Positions 46,281 through 54,603 of a stretch of 64,000 nt of DNA are shown one piece after another. The notes under the pieces are model-generated. The model was given only the letters and a program-made list of their open reading frames with translations. It was not told the DNA's origin and did not search any database. Within the stretch, counting starts at the first letter, position 1. The number at the start of each line of letters is the position of its first letter. Origin of the DNA: Bacteroidota bacterium (lineage in GTDB: Bacteria > Bacteroidota > Ignavibacteria > OLB7); assembly GCA_018266795.1 (NCBI GenBank), contig JAFDZV010000011.1, positions 54,129 through 118,128 on the forward strand. Direction: 5' to 3'. Made by a program: the position numbers and the translations under genes.

Positions 46281-48323
46281 TCACTCCGCGTCGCCGACCG
46301 ATGTCGGCGGATAACATTGCTGCAAGCCGTGGAGGACGAGTTCCACGATTCGTTCCGCTGAACGTGTCATTGCTAGTTCTCTGTTCTCGTCAACGCTAAG
46401 TCCGTTCTTGAGACCTGAGATGCCGCATGCTGTCAACTCGGTTGCGATGGCGTCGTAGTCATCCCACTGCAGCTCCCGATCCGCGTAGAGTCGTCTCAGC
46501 TCCTCCGAGAACGGCAGCTGCACATGGTGGGCCCAAGTCAGCTCCGGACGGGCAATGCCATCGAGTGCGTCCAGGACAAGTCGGGCGCAGCCGCCGAACG
46601 CCCCAATAAGATATACCGGGCGCTGTGCCCGGATGCTGAGTAGCGTCTCCTCGAGAACTCCTGGCATGCGCCCCAGATAGCCATCTCCAATACGCCCAAT
46701 TTTTCCTCCGACAACGATGCGCGCCGCGAGCTCCCTAGTCTGTCGTTCGCGCATGACGGTCAGCCCCCGCGACCATGCGAGGCGGTGAAGAGCCGAGTCG
46801 GACGAAATCTCGACGTCGGGTGAAGCGACGAAGCTCGGGTCAACCGACTCGTCGATGTCCGCAGGCCGTTCGCACCGGCGCACCTCGACAAGAGGACCCA
46901 GTCGAGCTTCGTCACGCACCGAAGCGAGCATCGGCCATGCGAGGTATGTAATAAGCTCAGGGGCGGCTTGGTCCCGAGGCGGCTCGCCGCGCAGTTGCTC
47001 CACGATCGGGTCGTGCAGCAGGTCGGCAAGTTGAAGTGTGTACCCGTCGGCTTTAAGGTGTCCGCCGTAGGCCAGCCGCACGCCCGCCACCAGCAGGTAG
47101 CGGGACAGCTCAAGGAAGATCGAGTCCAAATGCGCCCTTCGAAGACCGAATCGACCAAGATCCTCTGCACCCGAGATCGACAGCGCGACCATGAGTCCGA
47201 GGCTTCTGAGGTCATAGGCATGTGCACGGCGTTCCAGCGGGGTCTCAACACGCACTCCCGTACGCCCCAGAACTTCGAGTTCCTCAGGACCGAGCGGCGG
47301 ATCGGGGTATAAGACTGGCCGGTTCTTGTCACGATGGACGATAGTGACCAACTCAGGACCCGCCGGGAGGATTTCGTCCTCCTCGTGCTTTCGCTGCTCC
47401 AGACTTTCTTTCGCGTAGGCGTGTCGCAACGACTCGCGGAGAAGAAGATCCACGACGTCTTGCGCTTGCCCCTTCCAGCGAATGACTGGCGTGTTGCCCA
47501 AGTACGGGAAGCGGCGGATCTCGCGCTCTTGGACGGCATCGACGATGACGACTGGACGCTGATAGTGCTTCGCGAGCAGCACCTCGCGACGGCACCAGGA
47601 ACGCGAGGAGTACGCGTCAGTCACAACGGCTAGCAGCGCCGTATCTTCGACGCCCTTCTCGATTGCGTTGCCGAACCGCGAGCCCGTCGAGATGTCACCA
47701 CTATCGAACCAGGTCTTCTCGGGCTGGGTGGCCGTCAAGTGGGCAAGCAACGTCTTCACCACGCGTGGCTCGCTCTCCAGATCCATCTTCGTGTGGCTGA
47801 GGAAGATCGTAACGGGCAGGGAGTCCTCGTTCTCGGTGTGCGGTCGAAGCCGGCGAATCAGCAGGTGAACGAGACGCCGCGCGATGAACTTGTGGCGTTC
47901 TTCGGTATTGTCGATCGCCCACGCGCGCAGAAAGTTCATGCCGCTCAGCCGAGTATCGATTGGCCACGCACTCTCCGTGAGCTGCACCGGCATGAATCGG
48001 TGTCCGGCCGCCTCGGTAAGCAGCTGCAACTTCGTTGCGTACTCGCCCCATGTCATTCCGCTCTTCGTTGACCGGCGGGCAGCAGCGGCCAGGTGGTCGT
48101 CTGCCAACAAGACTACGAGCACGCGATCGGCTTCGGTCGCCACGCGAGGCTCCGGCGGCTCGCCAGAGCCGTCGTCGGGCGTGAAGTATGTTGGAATTTG
48201 AAGGCCCGGGACTGCAGGGTCCGCATTCAGTACATCGTGTAGATACGCGGCTGCATCAGCGGCCTCTTTCGACGCCGTGTGGAATTCGAATTGCACGAGT
48301 AATGGAAACCGAACTGCGCTCAT
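46281..48323 (-). CDS. TIR-SLOG fusion protein (Thoeris-like effector/sensor)
   Basis: 680 residues. Residues 1-160 look like a degenerate TIR-like domain. 171-300 form a clear TIR domain: VTIFLSHTKMD, WFDSGDISTGSRFG, and SSRSWCRREVLLA with the catalytic-position E247. 345-600 resemble a SLOG/LSDAT Rossmann domain: VAGVRLAYGGHLKADGYTLQLADLL and RIVVGGKIGRIGDGYLGRMPGVLEE ... VYLIGAFGGCARLVLDAL. In Thoeris the SLOG of ThsA binds the TIR-made cyclic-ADPR signal; here it would be fused to TIR rather than SIR2. Start at 48323 (MSAVRFPL) with AAGGA about 10 bases upstream. First gene of the six-gene operon. Confidence 0.75.
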   Translation of the reverse strand: MSAVRFPLLVQFEFHTASKEAADAAAYLHDVLNADPAVPGLQIPTYFTPDDGSGEPPEPRVATEADRVLVVLLADDHLAAAARRSTKSGMTWGEYATKLQLLTEAAGHRFMPVQLTESAWPIDTRLSGMNFLRAWAIDNTEERHKFIARRLVHLLIRRLRPHTENEDSLPVTIFLSHTKMDLESEPRVVKTLLAHLTATQPEKTWFDSGDISTGSRFGNAIEKGVEDTALLAVVTDAYSSRSWCRREVLLAKHYQRPVVIVDAVQEREIRRFPYLGNTPVIRWKGQAQDVVDLLLRESLRHAYAKESLEQRKHEEDEILPAGPELVTIVHRDKNRPVLYPDPPLGPEELEVLGRTGVRVETPLERRAHAYDLRSLGLMVALSISGAEDLGRFGLRRAHLDSIFLELSRYLLVAGVRLAYGGHLKADGYTLQLADLLHDPIVEQLRGEPPRDQAAPELITYLAWPMLASVRDEARLGPLVEVRRCERPADIDESVDPSFVASPDVEISSDSALHRLAWSRGLTVMRERQTRELAARIVVGGKIGRIGDGYLGRMPGVLEETLLSIRAQRPVYLIGAFGGCARLVLDALDGIARPELTWAHHVQLPFSEELRRLYADRELQWDDYDAIATELTACGISGLKNGLSVDENRELAMTRSAERIVELVLHGLQQCYPPTSVGDAE

Positions 48324-48431
48324 GGTTGATTCATCCTTAGCCAACGATGCTTGCATGCAAACCGGTCGGGAGGATTTGCTGCCCGTGGTCGCCCTTCACC
48401 TTCTGTACTCCCTCAACGATCCGATAGCCAC

Positions 48432-48839
48432 CTATTGCAGCCCCCACGGCGGGATTACCAGTGTGGAGGAACCGTCCGGGATGAAGCTTCGGCAATAGCC
48501 GCTTTCGTTTCCGACGTGGCCGCCATGGCCGGGAGCAACGGTTGCGATCTGATTGCCGGCCGAATCGTACGTGACGGATGTTCCGGTGCCGGTTGTTGGA
48601 AATGTCATACCGTTGCCGCACGGATCGGCAATCCCCTGTTCATCGAAGCACCAGTAGGCAGAACCACAACAGTGGTACATCACAGTCCATGAACGATACT
48701 GCTCGTTGTATTCGTAAAGGTATTCCGAACAGCCGTCCTGCCCCACTACGTACCAGTATTGAAGATCTGCACGCGCGATGCCGTGAGCGGCTGTCAACAT
48801 GATGGCGGCTCCGATCACGGCGAAGATTGCTCGCTTCAT
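48432..48839 (-). CDS. Small exported protein, tandem paralogue A
   Basis: 135 residues. Signal peptide (KRAIFAVIGAAIMLTAAHGIARA). Mature part has several cysteines (CSEYLYEY, YHCCGSAYWCF, DPCGNG, YCRSF) and the shared motif YDSAGNQIATVAPGHGG seen in the next gene. The ATG at 48839 overlaps the stop of its paralogue (ATGA). Probably a periplasmic or surface protein with disulphides; function unknown. Confidence 0.65.
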   Translation of the reverse strand: MKRAIFAVIGAAIMLTAAHGIARADLQYWYVVGQDGCSEYLYEYNEQYRSWTVMYHCCGSAYWCFDEQGIADPCGNGMTFPTTGTGTSVTYDSAGNQIATVAPGHGGHVGNESGYCRSFIPDGSSTLVIPPWGLQ

Positions 48840-49252
48840 CAGTTCAATCCCCCCATGATGCTTGCCGATATCATGAGCGTGGCGCTGTAGTCCTGGGTGA
48901 AGCATACGCCGTTACCACTGCTTCCGGATGAATACACGCCGCCGGTACCCGGTGCAACGGAACAGATAAGATTGCCGTTGCCATCGAACGTTGCAGTCGT
49001 CGCCCCACTGCCACCGGGAGGCATGGTAGTTCCGTCACAGTGCCATCCGTTATCGAGCCATCCGCACTGGTTGGGATCGTCACAATCGCGGGTGAGCATC
49101 TTGTAGCAATTATTGTCCAGCGTGATCAGGATGATATCCGTACAGTGTTCACCAACTTCTGAATGAAGATGTTCAACTTTCGTTGTTGCATGCGCTACCG
49201 TTGTGGGAAGACAAAGCGCCGCCATGACCAAGAGGCCGGCAAGAATTTTCAT
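48839..49252 (-). CDS. Small exported protein, tandem paralogue B
   Basis: 137 residues. Signal peptide (KILAGLLVMAALCLPTTVAHA). Shares the FDGNGNLICSVAPGTGG theme, four to six cysteines and length with paralogue A, so the two arose by duplication. ThsB/TIR operon is directly downstream but not coupled. Function unknown; stop overlaps paralogue A's start. Confidence 0.65.
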   Translation of the reverse strand: MKILAGLLVMAALCLPTTVAHATTKVEHLHSEVGEHCTDIILITLDNNCYKMLTRDCDDPNQCGWLDNGWHCDGTTMPPGGSGATTATFDGNGNLICSVAPGTGGVYSSGSSGNGVCFTQDYSATLMISASIMGGLN

Positions 49253-49266
49253 GGTTGTCTCCAGAG

Positions 49267-49887
49267 TTATTTGATGGTGTACAGGGGTTGTGTGTCTGTG
49301 CAATCGAGAACGGTTCTGCGGCGCGACATTACCATGGGTGCTGTCAAGTCAGGCCGGACAAGCATCACCAAATGCACTCTCTTCCCGATGTAGTGCGAAA
49401 GATCCACACTTCGCTTGAACGAGATAACGGTATCAATCGGAGCTGGCGTGTCGCAGTCAATTTCGGGTGATATCTGCTCCAGGAGCTTTCCCAATGAATC
49501 GCGCAGCCCTATCCGCACTTGCCATAACACGTGGAGCGGAACCCGCCTGAACTCAGGAGGCGGCATAGCTGTGACACGTACAACGGAATAAGCATCGCAT
49601 GCAATCGCCATTCCGGGTGTGACCATGATGGCATCGGTAGCATATGTCTGTTGCCAGAATGCATACGAGGTTATGTCGGTTGAACCTGGAACTTCCGAAA
49701 ACACCAGTGCCGTGGACTGCTGGCCATCAGTCAGCACGGCGCGCGTGATCAGGTTCGTTGCCGCATACGATGCCGTGTATTCGATCCGTGTAGCCTTCGA
49801 TGGTGCCGGCGTGGCGGTTTGTGCGTCTACCTGGGCGGACACAAGAGCAAGAAGCAGGACAGCGGCGAATGCTGGTGATCGCCTCAT
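49267..49887 (-). CDS. Exported protein, intact relative of the 27101 copy
   Basis: 206 residues with a signal peptide (MRRSPAFAAVLLLALVSAQVDAQ) identical in theme to the truncated 27101 gene. The body is beta-rich (TSYAFWQQTYATDAIMVTPGMAIACDAYSVVRVTAM, DLSHYIGKRVHLVMLVRPDL) with no catalytic motif. Ribosome binding site GGAGGA. First gene of a likely operon with the two small exported proteins. Function unknown. Confidence 0.65.
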   Translation of the reverse strand: MRRSPAFAAVLLLALVSAQVDAQTATPAPSKATRIEYTASYAATNLITRAVLTDGQQSTALVFSEVPGSTDITSYAFWQQTYATDAIMVTPGMAIACDAYSVVRVTAMPPPEFRRVPLHVLWQVRIGLRDSLGKLLEQISPEIDCDTPAPIDTVISFKRSVDLSHYIGKRVHLVMLVRPDLTAPMVMSRRRTVLDCTDTQPLYTIK

Positions 49888-49964
49888 AACAGATCCTCCA
49901 TTCAAATGAACAATGGCGGCGGGAGGTGCCGCGAACATACATGTGTGGCATAGTTAACGGCGGC

Positions 49965-49993
49965 AACATACGGCTACGGCTGGGGCATGTCAA
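49965..49993 (-). promoter_or_regulatory. Predicted sigma70 promoter
   Basis: On the minus strand TTGACA (49988-49993), 17-base spacer, TATGTT (49965-49970), about 80 bases before the start codon. The TATGTT and following sequence are conserved before the 27101 copy, where the -35 is poor. Confidence 0.55.
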
Positions 49994-50459
49994 GAGGATG
50001 CCGGTGTCATGACGACAAGTACACTTTCGGGGTATCGACGGCGATGATCACGAGGGGTGTGAATTGATACGGCCGGACATGTTGAGAGAATCGCACGCGA
50101 GGGCGATCCCGCCGGCGCGGACACGCGGAGTCCCGCCGCGAACAGCGGCGCCTGCGCAGTGCAATGGCCCGGCCCTCGATCGGATCATCGGAAAGGCTCA
50201 CCTCCCCATATATCACACTTTCATGTGATTGAGCCGCATGCACGGCCGGAGATAACTTGAGTTCGATGACAGGAGATGTGCGCGACCATGCATCTCCGGG
50301 TTGTCACGAGTGCTTAGAGAGTAGAGAGCACGACGAGAAAACCGCGCGTCCGCTGCACGTAAACAGGAGAGAGAGTGCGGCGGCGCGCGGCGGCTTATGT
50401 AGCCGCAACGCCGTCCACGCAACGCTTCGCGCCATCGGCTTCACCCGTCGCAGTAACGC
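49994..50459. other. Gene-free spacer
   Basis: About 466 bases without a convincing gene, repeat or RNA. Short frames here have no recognisable features. Lies between divergent promoters and the 3' end of the cupin gene. Confidence 0.35.
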
Positions 50460-50819
50460 TCACACCCCTTCCACCCGATCGATGGTACGCTCGTTCCGCA
50501 CGTTCCCCGTGTTGAGCGTGGAGGAAGGTTCCACCAGCATCAGCCAGACCTCCTCCTCCGCAACCGGCCGGTGCTCCACGCCGCGCGGCACCAGCAGCAT
50601 CTCCCCTTCGTTCAACGTCACCACGCGATCGCGAAACTCCAGCCGGAGCGTTCCCTTCAGAACAAGGAACAGCTCGTCCTCCGCCTCGTGGTGATGCCAG
50701 AGGAATTCTCCCTGCACGCGTGCAAGTTTCACGGCCGTATCGTTCACCCGGGCGGCGAGCCGCGGGCTCCAGAGCGCATCGATGCTCCCGAATGCCTCAT
50801 GCAGATTCAACGGTTCCAT
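50460..50819 (-). CDS. Cupin-domain protein
   Basis: 119 residues, a single small beta-barrel cupin. Cupin motif 1 WHHHEAEDELFLVLKG with the metal histidines and glutamate, and motif 2 LVPRGVEHRPVAEEE. Family members bind a metal and range from dioxygenases to isomerases; no substrate assignable. It overlaps the 3' end of the upstream methyltransferase gene by 23 bases. Confidence 0.85.
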   Translation of the reverse strand: MEPLNLHEAFGSIDALWSPRLAARVNDTAVKLARVQGEFLWHHHEAEDELFLVLKGTLRLEFRDRVVTLNEGEMLLVPRGVEHRPVAEEEVWLMLVEPSSTLNTGNVRNERTIDRVEGV

Positions 50820-52011
50820 CGCTGGCTGCCTCGTTCATTTCGTTCATCGTTGGATGCCGGCGGCTGCCGTCGTACAGCTCGTACTCCAGCAGGCGGCAGT
50901 CGATCGTGGTGTTGTAGAGCGGGATGCGCCGCCTGGTGCGAAGCCCGATGCACTTCGCGAGATCGGCGTTGCCGGTGAAGACATATCCGGTGTAGCCGGC
51001 GCAGCGTTGCTTCAGGAAGTCGCCGATGCGCCGGTAGGTGTTCTCCAGTTGCCGCACATTCCCGAGACGCTCGCCATACTCCGGATTCATCACCACCACC
51101 CCGCCGTCGGCGGGGACATCGGTGGCGGCGAAGTCGCAGACGGCAAACTCCATCAGGTGATCCACTCCGGCAGCAGCGGCGTTCTTGCGCGCAGCCGTCA
51201 CCGCCTCCGGGTTCGCGTCGGTAACGATGATGCGCCCCTCGATGCGCCTCCTCCCCGCAGAGCGCACGCGCCGGCCCATCGCCTCCCAGTGAGCGGGGTC
51301 GTAGCCGAGGATGTGCATGAACGCGAAGTTCGGACGGAACATGCCGGGCGGGCGGCCAAGCGCGGCGAGCGCCGCCTCGATCGCCAGCGTTCCGCTTCCG
51401 CACATCGGGTTCACGAACGCATCGTAGCCGTTCCAGCCGGTCTCCATCACAACCGCGGCCGCGAGCGACTCCTGCATCGGCGCCTTCCACGGAATGCGGC
51501 GATAGCCGCGCTTGGAGAGGGGCTCGCCGGATGTGTCCAGGTAGACCGCGCAGGCCTGATCCTTCCAGTAGAGAAACACCACCACGCCGTCGCGTTGCGC
51601 CCCGGAGTCCGGACGTATCCCCGCCTTCTGGCGGATGCGGTCAACGATGGCATCCTTGCACTTCACGTTCGCGAACTGCGTATCGCGAATGCTTGGCGTA
51701 TCCACGGAGGAGACAACGCTCATGTAGCCGTCGGAGGCGATGTACTCCTCCCACGGCAGGTCGCGCACTGCGCGGTACATCTCCTCCGGCGTACGCGCGG
51801 TGAACTCGCCAAGCTGGAACAGCACGCGATGCGACGTGCGTGTCTGCAGGTTCAGCCACATCGCGTCGGCAAGCGTTCCCTCCGCCTCCACGCCGGTGGC
51901 AAGCTCGCGGAGCACGGATATGTCGAGCGCCTCGACCTCCTGACGCAGATAGGAGGAGAGGCGCTTCGGGCATGTTAACAGCAACTTGCTGCGGCGATTG
52001 AATATCTGCAT
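50797..52011 (-). CDS. THUMP-domain RNA methyltransferase, RlmL N-terminal-like
   Basis: 404 residues. THUMP domain (about 60-160) followed by a Rossmann SAM methyltransferase domain of the UPF0020 class: NPMCGSGTLAIEAALAALGRPPG, VTDANPEAVTAARKNAAAAGV and a catalytic NPEYGERLG (usual NPPYGERL, P-to-E change). Resembles the N-terminal half of RlmL (23S rRNA m2G2445); the second domain (RlmK) is absent. Probably modifies rRNA or tRNA guanine. Overlaps the cupin gene, so translationally coupled. Confidence 0.82.
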   Translation of the reverse strand: MQIFNRRSKLLLTCPKRLSSYLRQEVEALDISVLRELATGVEAEGTLADAMWLNLQTRTSHRVLFQLGEFTARTPEEMYRAVRDLPWEEYIASDGYMSVVSSVDTPSIRDTQFANVKCKDAIVDRIRQKAGIRPDSGAQRDGVVVFLYWKDQACAVYLDTSGEPLSKRGYRRIPWKAPMQESLAAAVVMETGWNGYDAFVNPMCGSGTLAIEAALAALGRPPGMFRPNFAFMHILGYDPAHWEAMGRRVRSAGRRRIEGRIIVTDANPEAVTAARKNAAAAGVDHLMEFAVCDFAATDVPADGGVVVMNPEYGERLGNVRQLENTYRRIGDFLKQRCAGYTGYVFTGNADLAKCIGLRTRRRIPLYNTTIDCRLLEYELYDGSRRHPTMNEMNEAASDGTVESA

Positions 52012-52026
52012 GCGTTGAAAGCTCGA

Positions 52027-52941
52027 TTACAACTGCTCGATCCGGTATCCCTTCTGCCGGAGCATCGCGATCACACCGCGGTCGCCAACCAGATGAAGCG
52101 ATCCAACAACCACCATCGTCCGTTCCTTCTCCTTCAGCATCGATTCGATCTGCGGAATCCAGTTCCTGTTGCGGCGAAAGAGCATGCTCTCGTAGAGATC
52201 GGAATCCTTCACCAGATACTTCGAGAGCATCTTCTCCAGCGGCGCGGTATCCCCAAGCTTCCAGGCCTTCACGATCTGGTCCAGCTCATCGCTCCCCTGC
52301 CTGGAGTCCATCATCTGCAGAAGGAATCCCTCCTGCGCCTTGTCCGGCAGATCGGAGAAGATGCTGATCTGATCGTTCAGCGTCTCCAGCCCGGCCACCG
52401 GCTTCTTTGCATCGTTGGCCTTCTTGTGGAAATAGAAGTCGATCCCATACTGCGCCTCGAACCCATCGTCCTGCGCATCCAGCCCCATCATCGTGATGCC
52501 AATCATCCACGGCTTGAAGCGCTCGAACATCGAGATATCCATCCCCATCTTCTTCAGCTTCTTGGCCGCGAGCTTGTAGGTGGACTTCGAGAGAACGGAT
52601 TTGAGCGTGCGCCCGTCCGTGTACATCCCCTTCATCACCATCTCCATCGCCGGCGCCGACTGGCTCACGCTGTCCAAGTTCAGCTCGAACACCACACGCT
52701 GCGCGCTGTCGAACGCGCGCTCGATCGGCGCGTTGAGCGGGTACATCGACTTCGGCAGCATGTGCACCGATCCCAGGATGTAGACAACGGTGCTGTCCGA
52801 CTGAACGCGCCAGAGCATGTTCCTGCCGGCCGTTCCCTGGGCATGCCCGGACGTTGCCAGAAGAAGCTGCGCAACGGCGGCCGCGATCACGCCGGCTCTT
52901 CTGCGAAGCGTCATGGTTCGAGATGTCGTGAGCTCACTCAT
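52027..52941 (-). CDS. TraB/GumN family exported protein
   Basis: 304 residues. Signal peptide (RAGVIAAAVAQLLLATSGHAQ), then the family core: LGSVHMLPKSMYPL near the start and VVVGSLHLVGDRGVIAMLRQKGY near the end. GumN/TraB proteins may be metalloprotease-related (paired GxxH motifs); role in this organism unknown. Starts at 52941; another ATG is in frame at 52914. Six-base gap from the methyltransferase start, so possibly one operon. Confidence 0.8.
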   Translation of the reverse strand: MSELTTSRTMTLRRRAGVIAAAVAQLLLATSGHAQGTAGRNMLWRVQSDSTVVYILGSVHMLPKSMYPLNAPIERAFDSAQRVVFELNLDSVSQSAPAMEMVMKGMYTDGRTLKSVLSKSTYKLAAKKLKKMGMDISMFERFKPWMIGITMMGLDAQDDGFEAQYGIDFYFHKKANDAKKPVAGLETLNDQISIFSDLPDKAQEGFLLQMMDSRQGSDELDQIVKAWKLGDTAPLEKMLSKYLVKDSDLYESMLFRRNRNWIPQIESMLKEKERTMVVVGSLHLVGDRGVIAMLRQKGYRIEQL

Positions 52942-53203
52942 GTGTTGACAAACGATATGAAGAAAGGGTCAGCGCCGCATGCCGCGCTCGGGCTGTTGAA
53001 ACCGAACGGGCCCCTCGACGTTGTTACGACGAACAACCAGGGCGGTCATTGAACTGACGATGGAGGTAACGTCCCCCGGACAGGATCTGCAAGATAGCAG
53101 GTTGCCGCCGAGTAGCGCATCGCACGACGTCGATCCCCAAACTGCCGTCGTCGTGAAACCGGCGGAGTTCATCGCCCCGATTCTCCTTTCGTACCTTCGA
53201 TTT

Positions 53204-53230
53204 CCGGTCCGCAGGATTCGTGCGGACCGG
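53204..53230. repeat. Perfect hairpin in 490-bp spacer
   Basis: CCGGTCCGCA, seven-base loop, TGCGGACCGG. The flanking 490-bp gap (52942-53436) has no gene; it holds GC-rich direct-repeat-like runs (GGTGAATCGCGCC... and GGCGAATCGCGC...). No T-tract follows. Confidence 0.4.
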
Positions 53231-53436
53231 CGCGGTGAATCGCGCCCGCCCAGGCGATCGTGCCCGCCTGTCCGGCCGGGCGAATCGCGCTCGCGGTAAT
53301 GCTCGCGCTCCATGCCCGGATGGTTCTCCTCCGACAAGAGACCGGCAGAGATGGCTAACCGATTCGCACATCTACGATCAACGGGCGGCGGCATAGCTCA
53401 CGGTTTCCACGTTCGATCCTTCAATCACTCGTCGAC

Positions 53437-54603
53437 ATGCAACCAGTCTTCAACAACGTTCTGATTCTCTCCGCCTCGGCCGGCGCCGGCCACGTGCGCG
53501 CCGCGCAGGCAACACTGCAGGCCTTTCAGGAACTTGGCGCCGCGCGCGAGGTTACCCATGTGGACACGCTGGAATACACCAACAAGCTGTTCCGGAATCT
53601 CTATTCGAAGGCGTATCTGGACATGGTGAACCGCGCACCGGACGTGCTGGGCTGGCTGTACGATCAGTGGGATCGCCCATGGCAGAACGAGAGGCAGCGC
53701 CTTGCATTCGACAAGCTCAACACCGGCCCGCTGATCAAGTTGCTGAAGCGGACGCAGGCGGAGTTCGTTGTCTGTACGCACTTCCTTCCCGCCGAGTTGA
53801 TATCGTGGCTGAAGGCGAAGCAGCGAATCAGTTACCGGCAGGCGATCGTGGTTACCGATTACGACGTGCACGCGATGTGGCTGGCGCGCCATCACGAACA
53901 TTACTTCGTGGCGCTCGACGAGACGAAGGAGCATCTGGCGCGCCTCGGGATTCCCCGCGACAACCTCACGGTGAGCGGCATTCCGATCGACCCCGTCTTC
54001 TCGCAGAAGAAGGACAAGCGGGAGATGCGCGCGAAGCTCGGCCTTGAGGCGGATCGCGCCACGATACTCGTCTCCGCGGGAGGCTTCGGCGTTGGGCCGA
54101 TCGATCACATGATGGAGGCGTTGCTGGAGATGCGCCATGCTGCGCAGGTGCTGGTGATGTGCGGACGCAACGAGAAGATGCAGGAGCGGATCGAGGCAGT
54201 GGCGCGGCGCGCCGGCGATTCCGCCAACGTTCGGATCCGCGCGGTTGGGTACACCACGGCGATGGACGAATACATGGCTGCCTCCGATATCGTGCTGGGC
54301 AAGCCTGGAGGGCTTACGATGAGCGAGGCGCTGGCGCGCGGGCTGGTGTTCGTGATCGTGAATCCGATCCCGGGACAGGAGGAACGGAATGCGGACCATC
54401 TGCTGGAGGATGGCGCCGCGATTCGCTGCAACAATCTGCCGGTGCTGGGCTACAAGATCGATGCCCTGCTGGACCGGCCCGCACGCATGGAGGCGATGCG
54501 CGAGAGCGCCCTTCGCATTGCACGACCGAATGCGGCGCGGACAATCGTGGAGCGCCTGGTGCAATTGCAGCGCGAGCACCTCGAGACGCAGGTCATGCTC
54601 TGA
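53437..54603 (+). CDS. MGDG-synthase-like glycosyltransferase (GT28)
   Basis: 388 residues. N-terminal ILSASAGAGHVRAAQAT and EYTNKLFRN...LYSKAYLDMVNRAPDVLGWLYD are the MGDG synthase/UgtP type block; C-terminal UDP-sugar binding with GKPGGLTMSEALARGLVFVIVNPIPGQEERNADHL. Probably transfers a sugar (galactose or glucose) to diacylglycerol at the membrane surface; donor not provable. The preceding spacer lacks a clear promoter. Followed by repeat-rich DNA. Confidence 0.85.
   Translation: MQPVFNNVLILSASAGAGHVRAAQATLQAFQELGAAREVTHVDTLEYTNKLFRNLYSKAYLDMVNRAPDVLGWLYDQWDRPWQNERQRLAFDKLNTGPLIKLLKRTQAEFVVCTHFLPAELISWLKAKQRISYRQAIVVTDYDVHAMWLARHHEHYFVALDETKEHLARLGIPRDNLTVSGIPIDPVFSQKKDKREMRAKLGLEADRATILVSAGGFGVGPIDHMMEALLEMRHAAQVLVMCGRNEKMQERIEAVARRAGDSANVRIRAVGYTTAMDEYMAASDIVLGKPGGLTMSEALARGLVFVIVNPIPGQEERNADHLLEDGAAIRCNNLPVLGYKIDALLDRPARMEAMRESALRIARPNAARTIVERLVQLQREHLETQVML

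Noticed and set aside
53021-53299. 92-codon plus-strand frame in the spacer before the MGDG-synthase-like gene
   Set aside because: Arg/Pro-rich composition and no homology pattern; includes the hairpin at 53204-53230.
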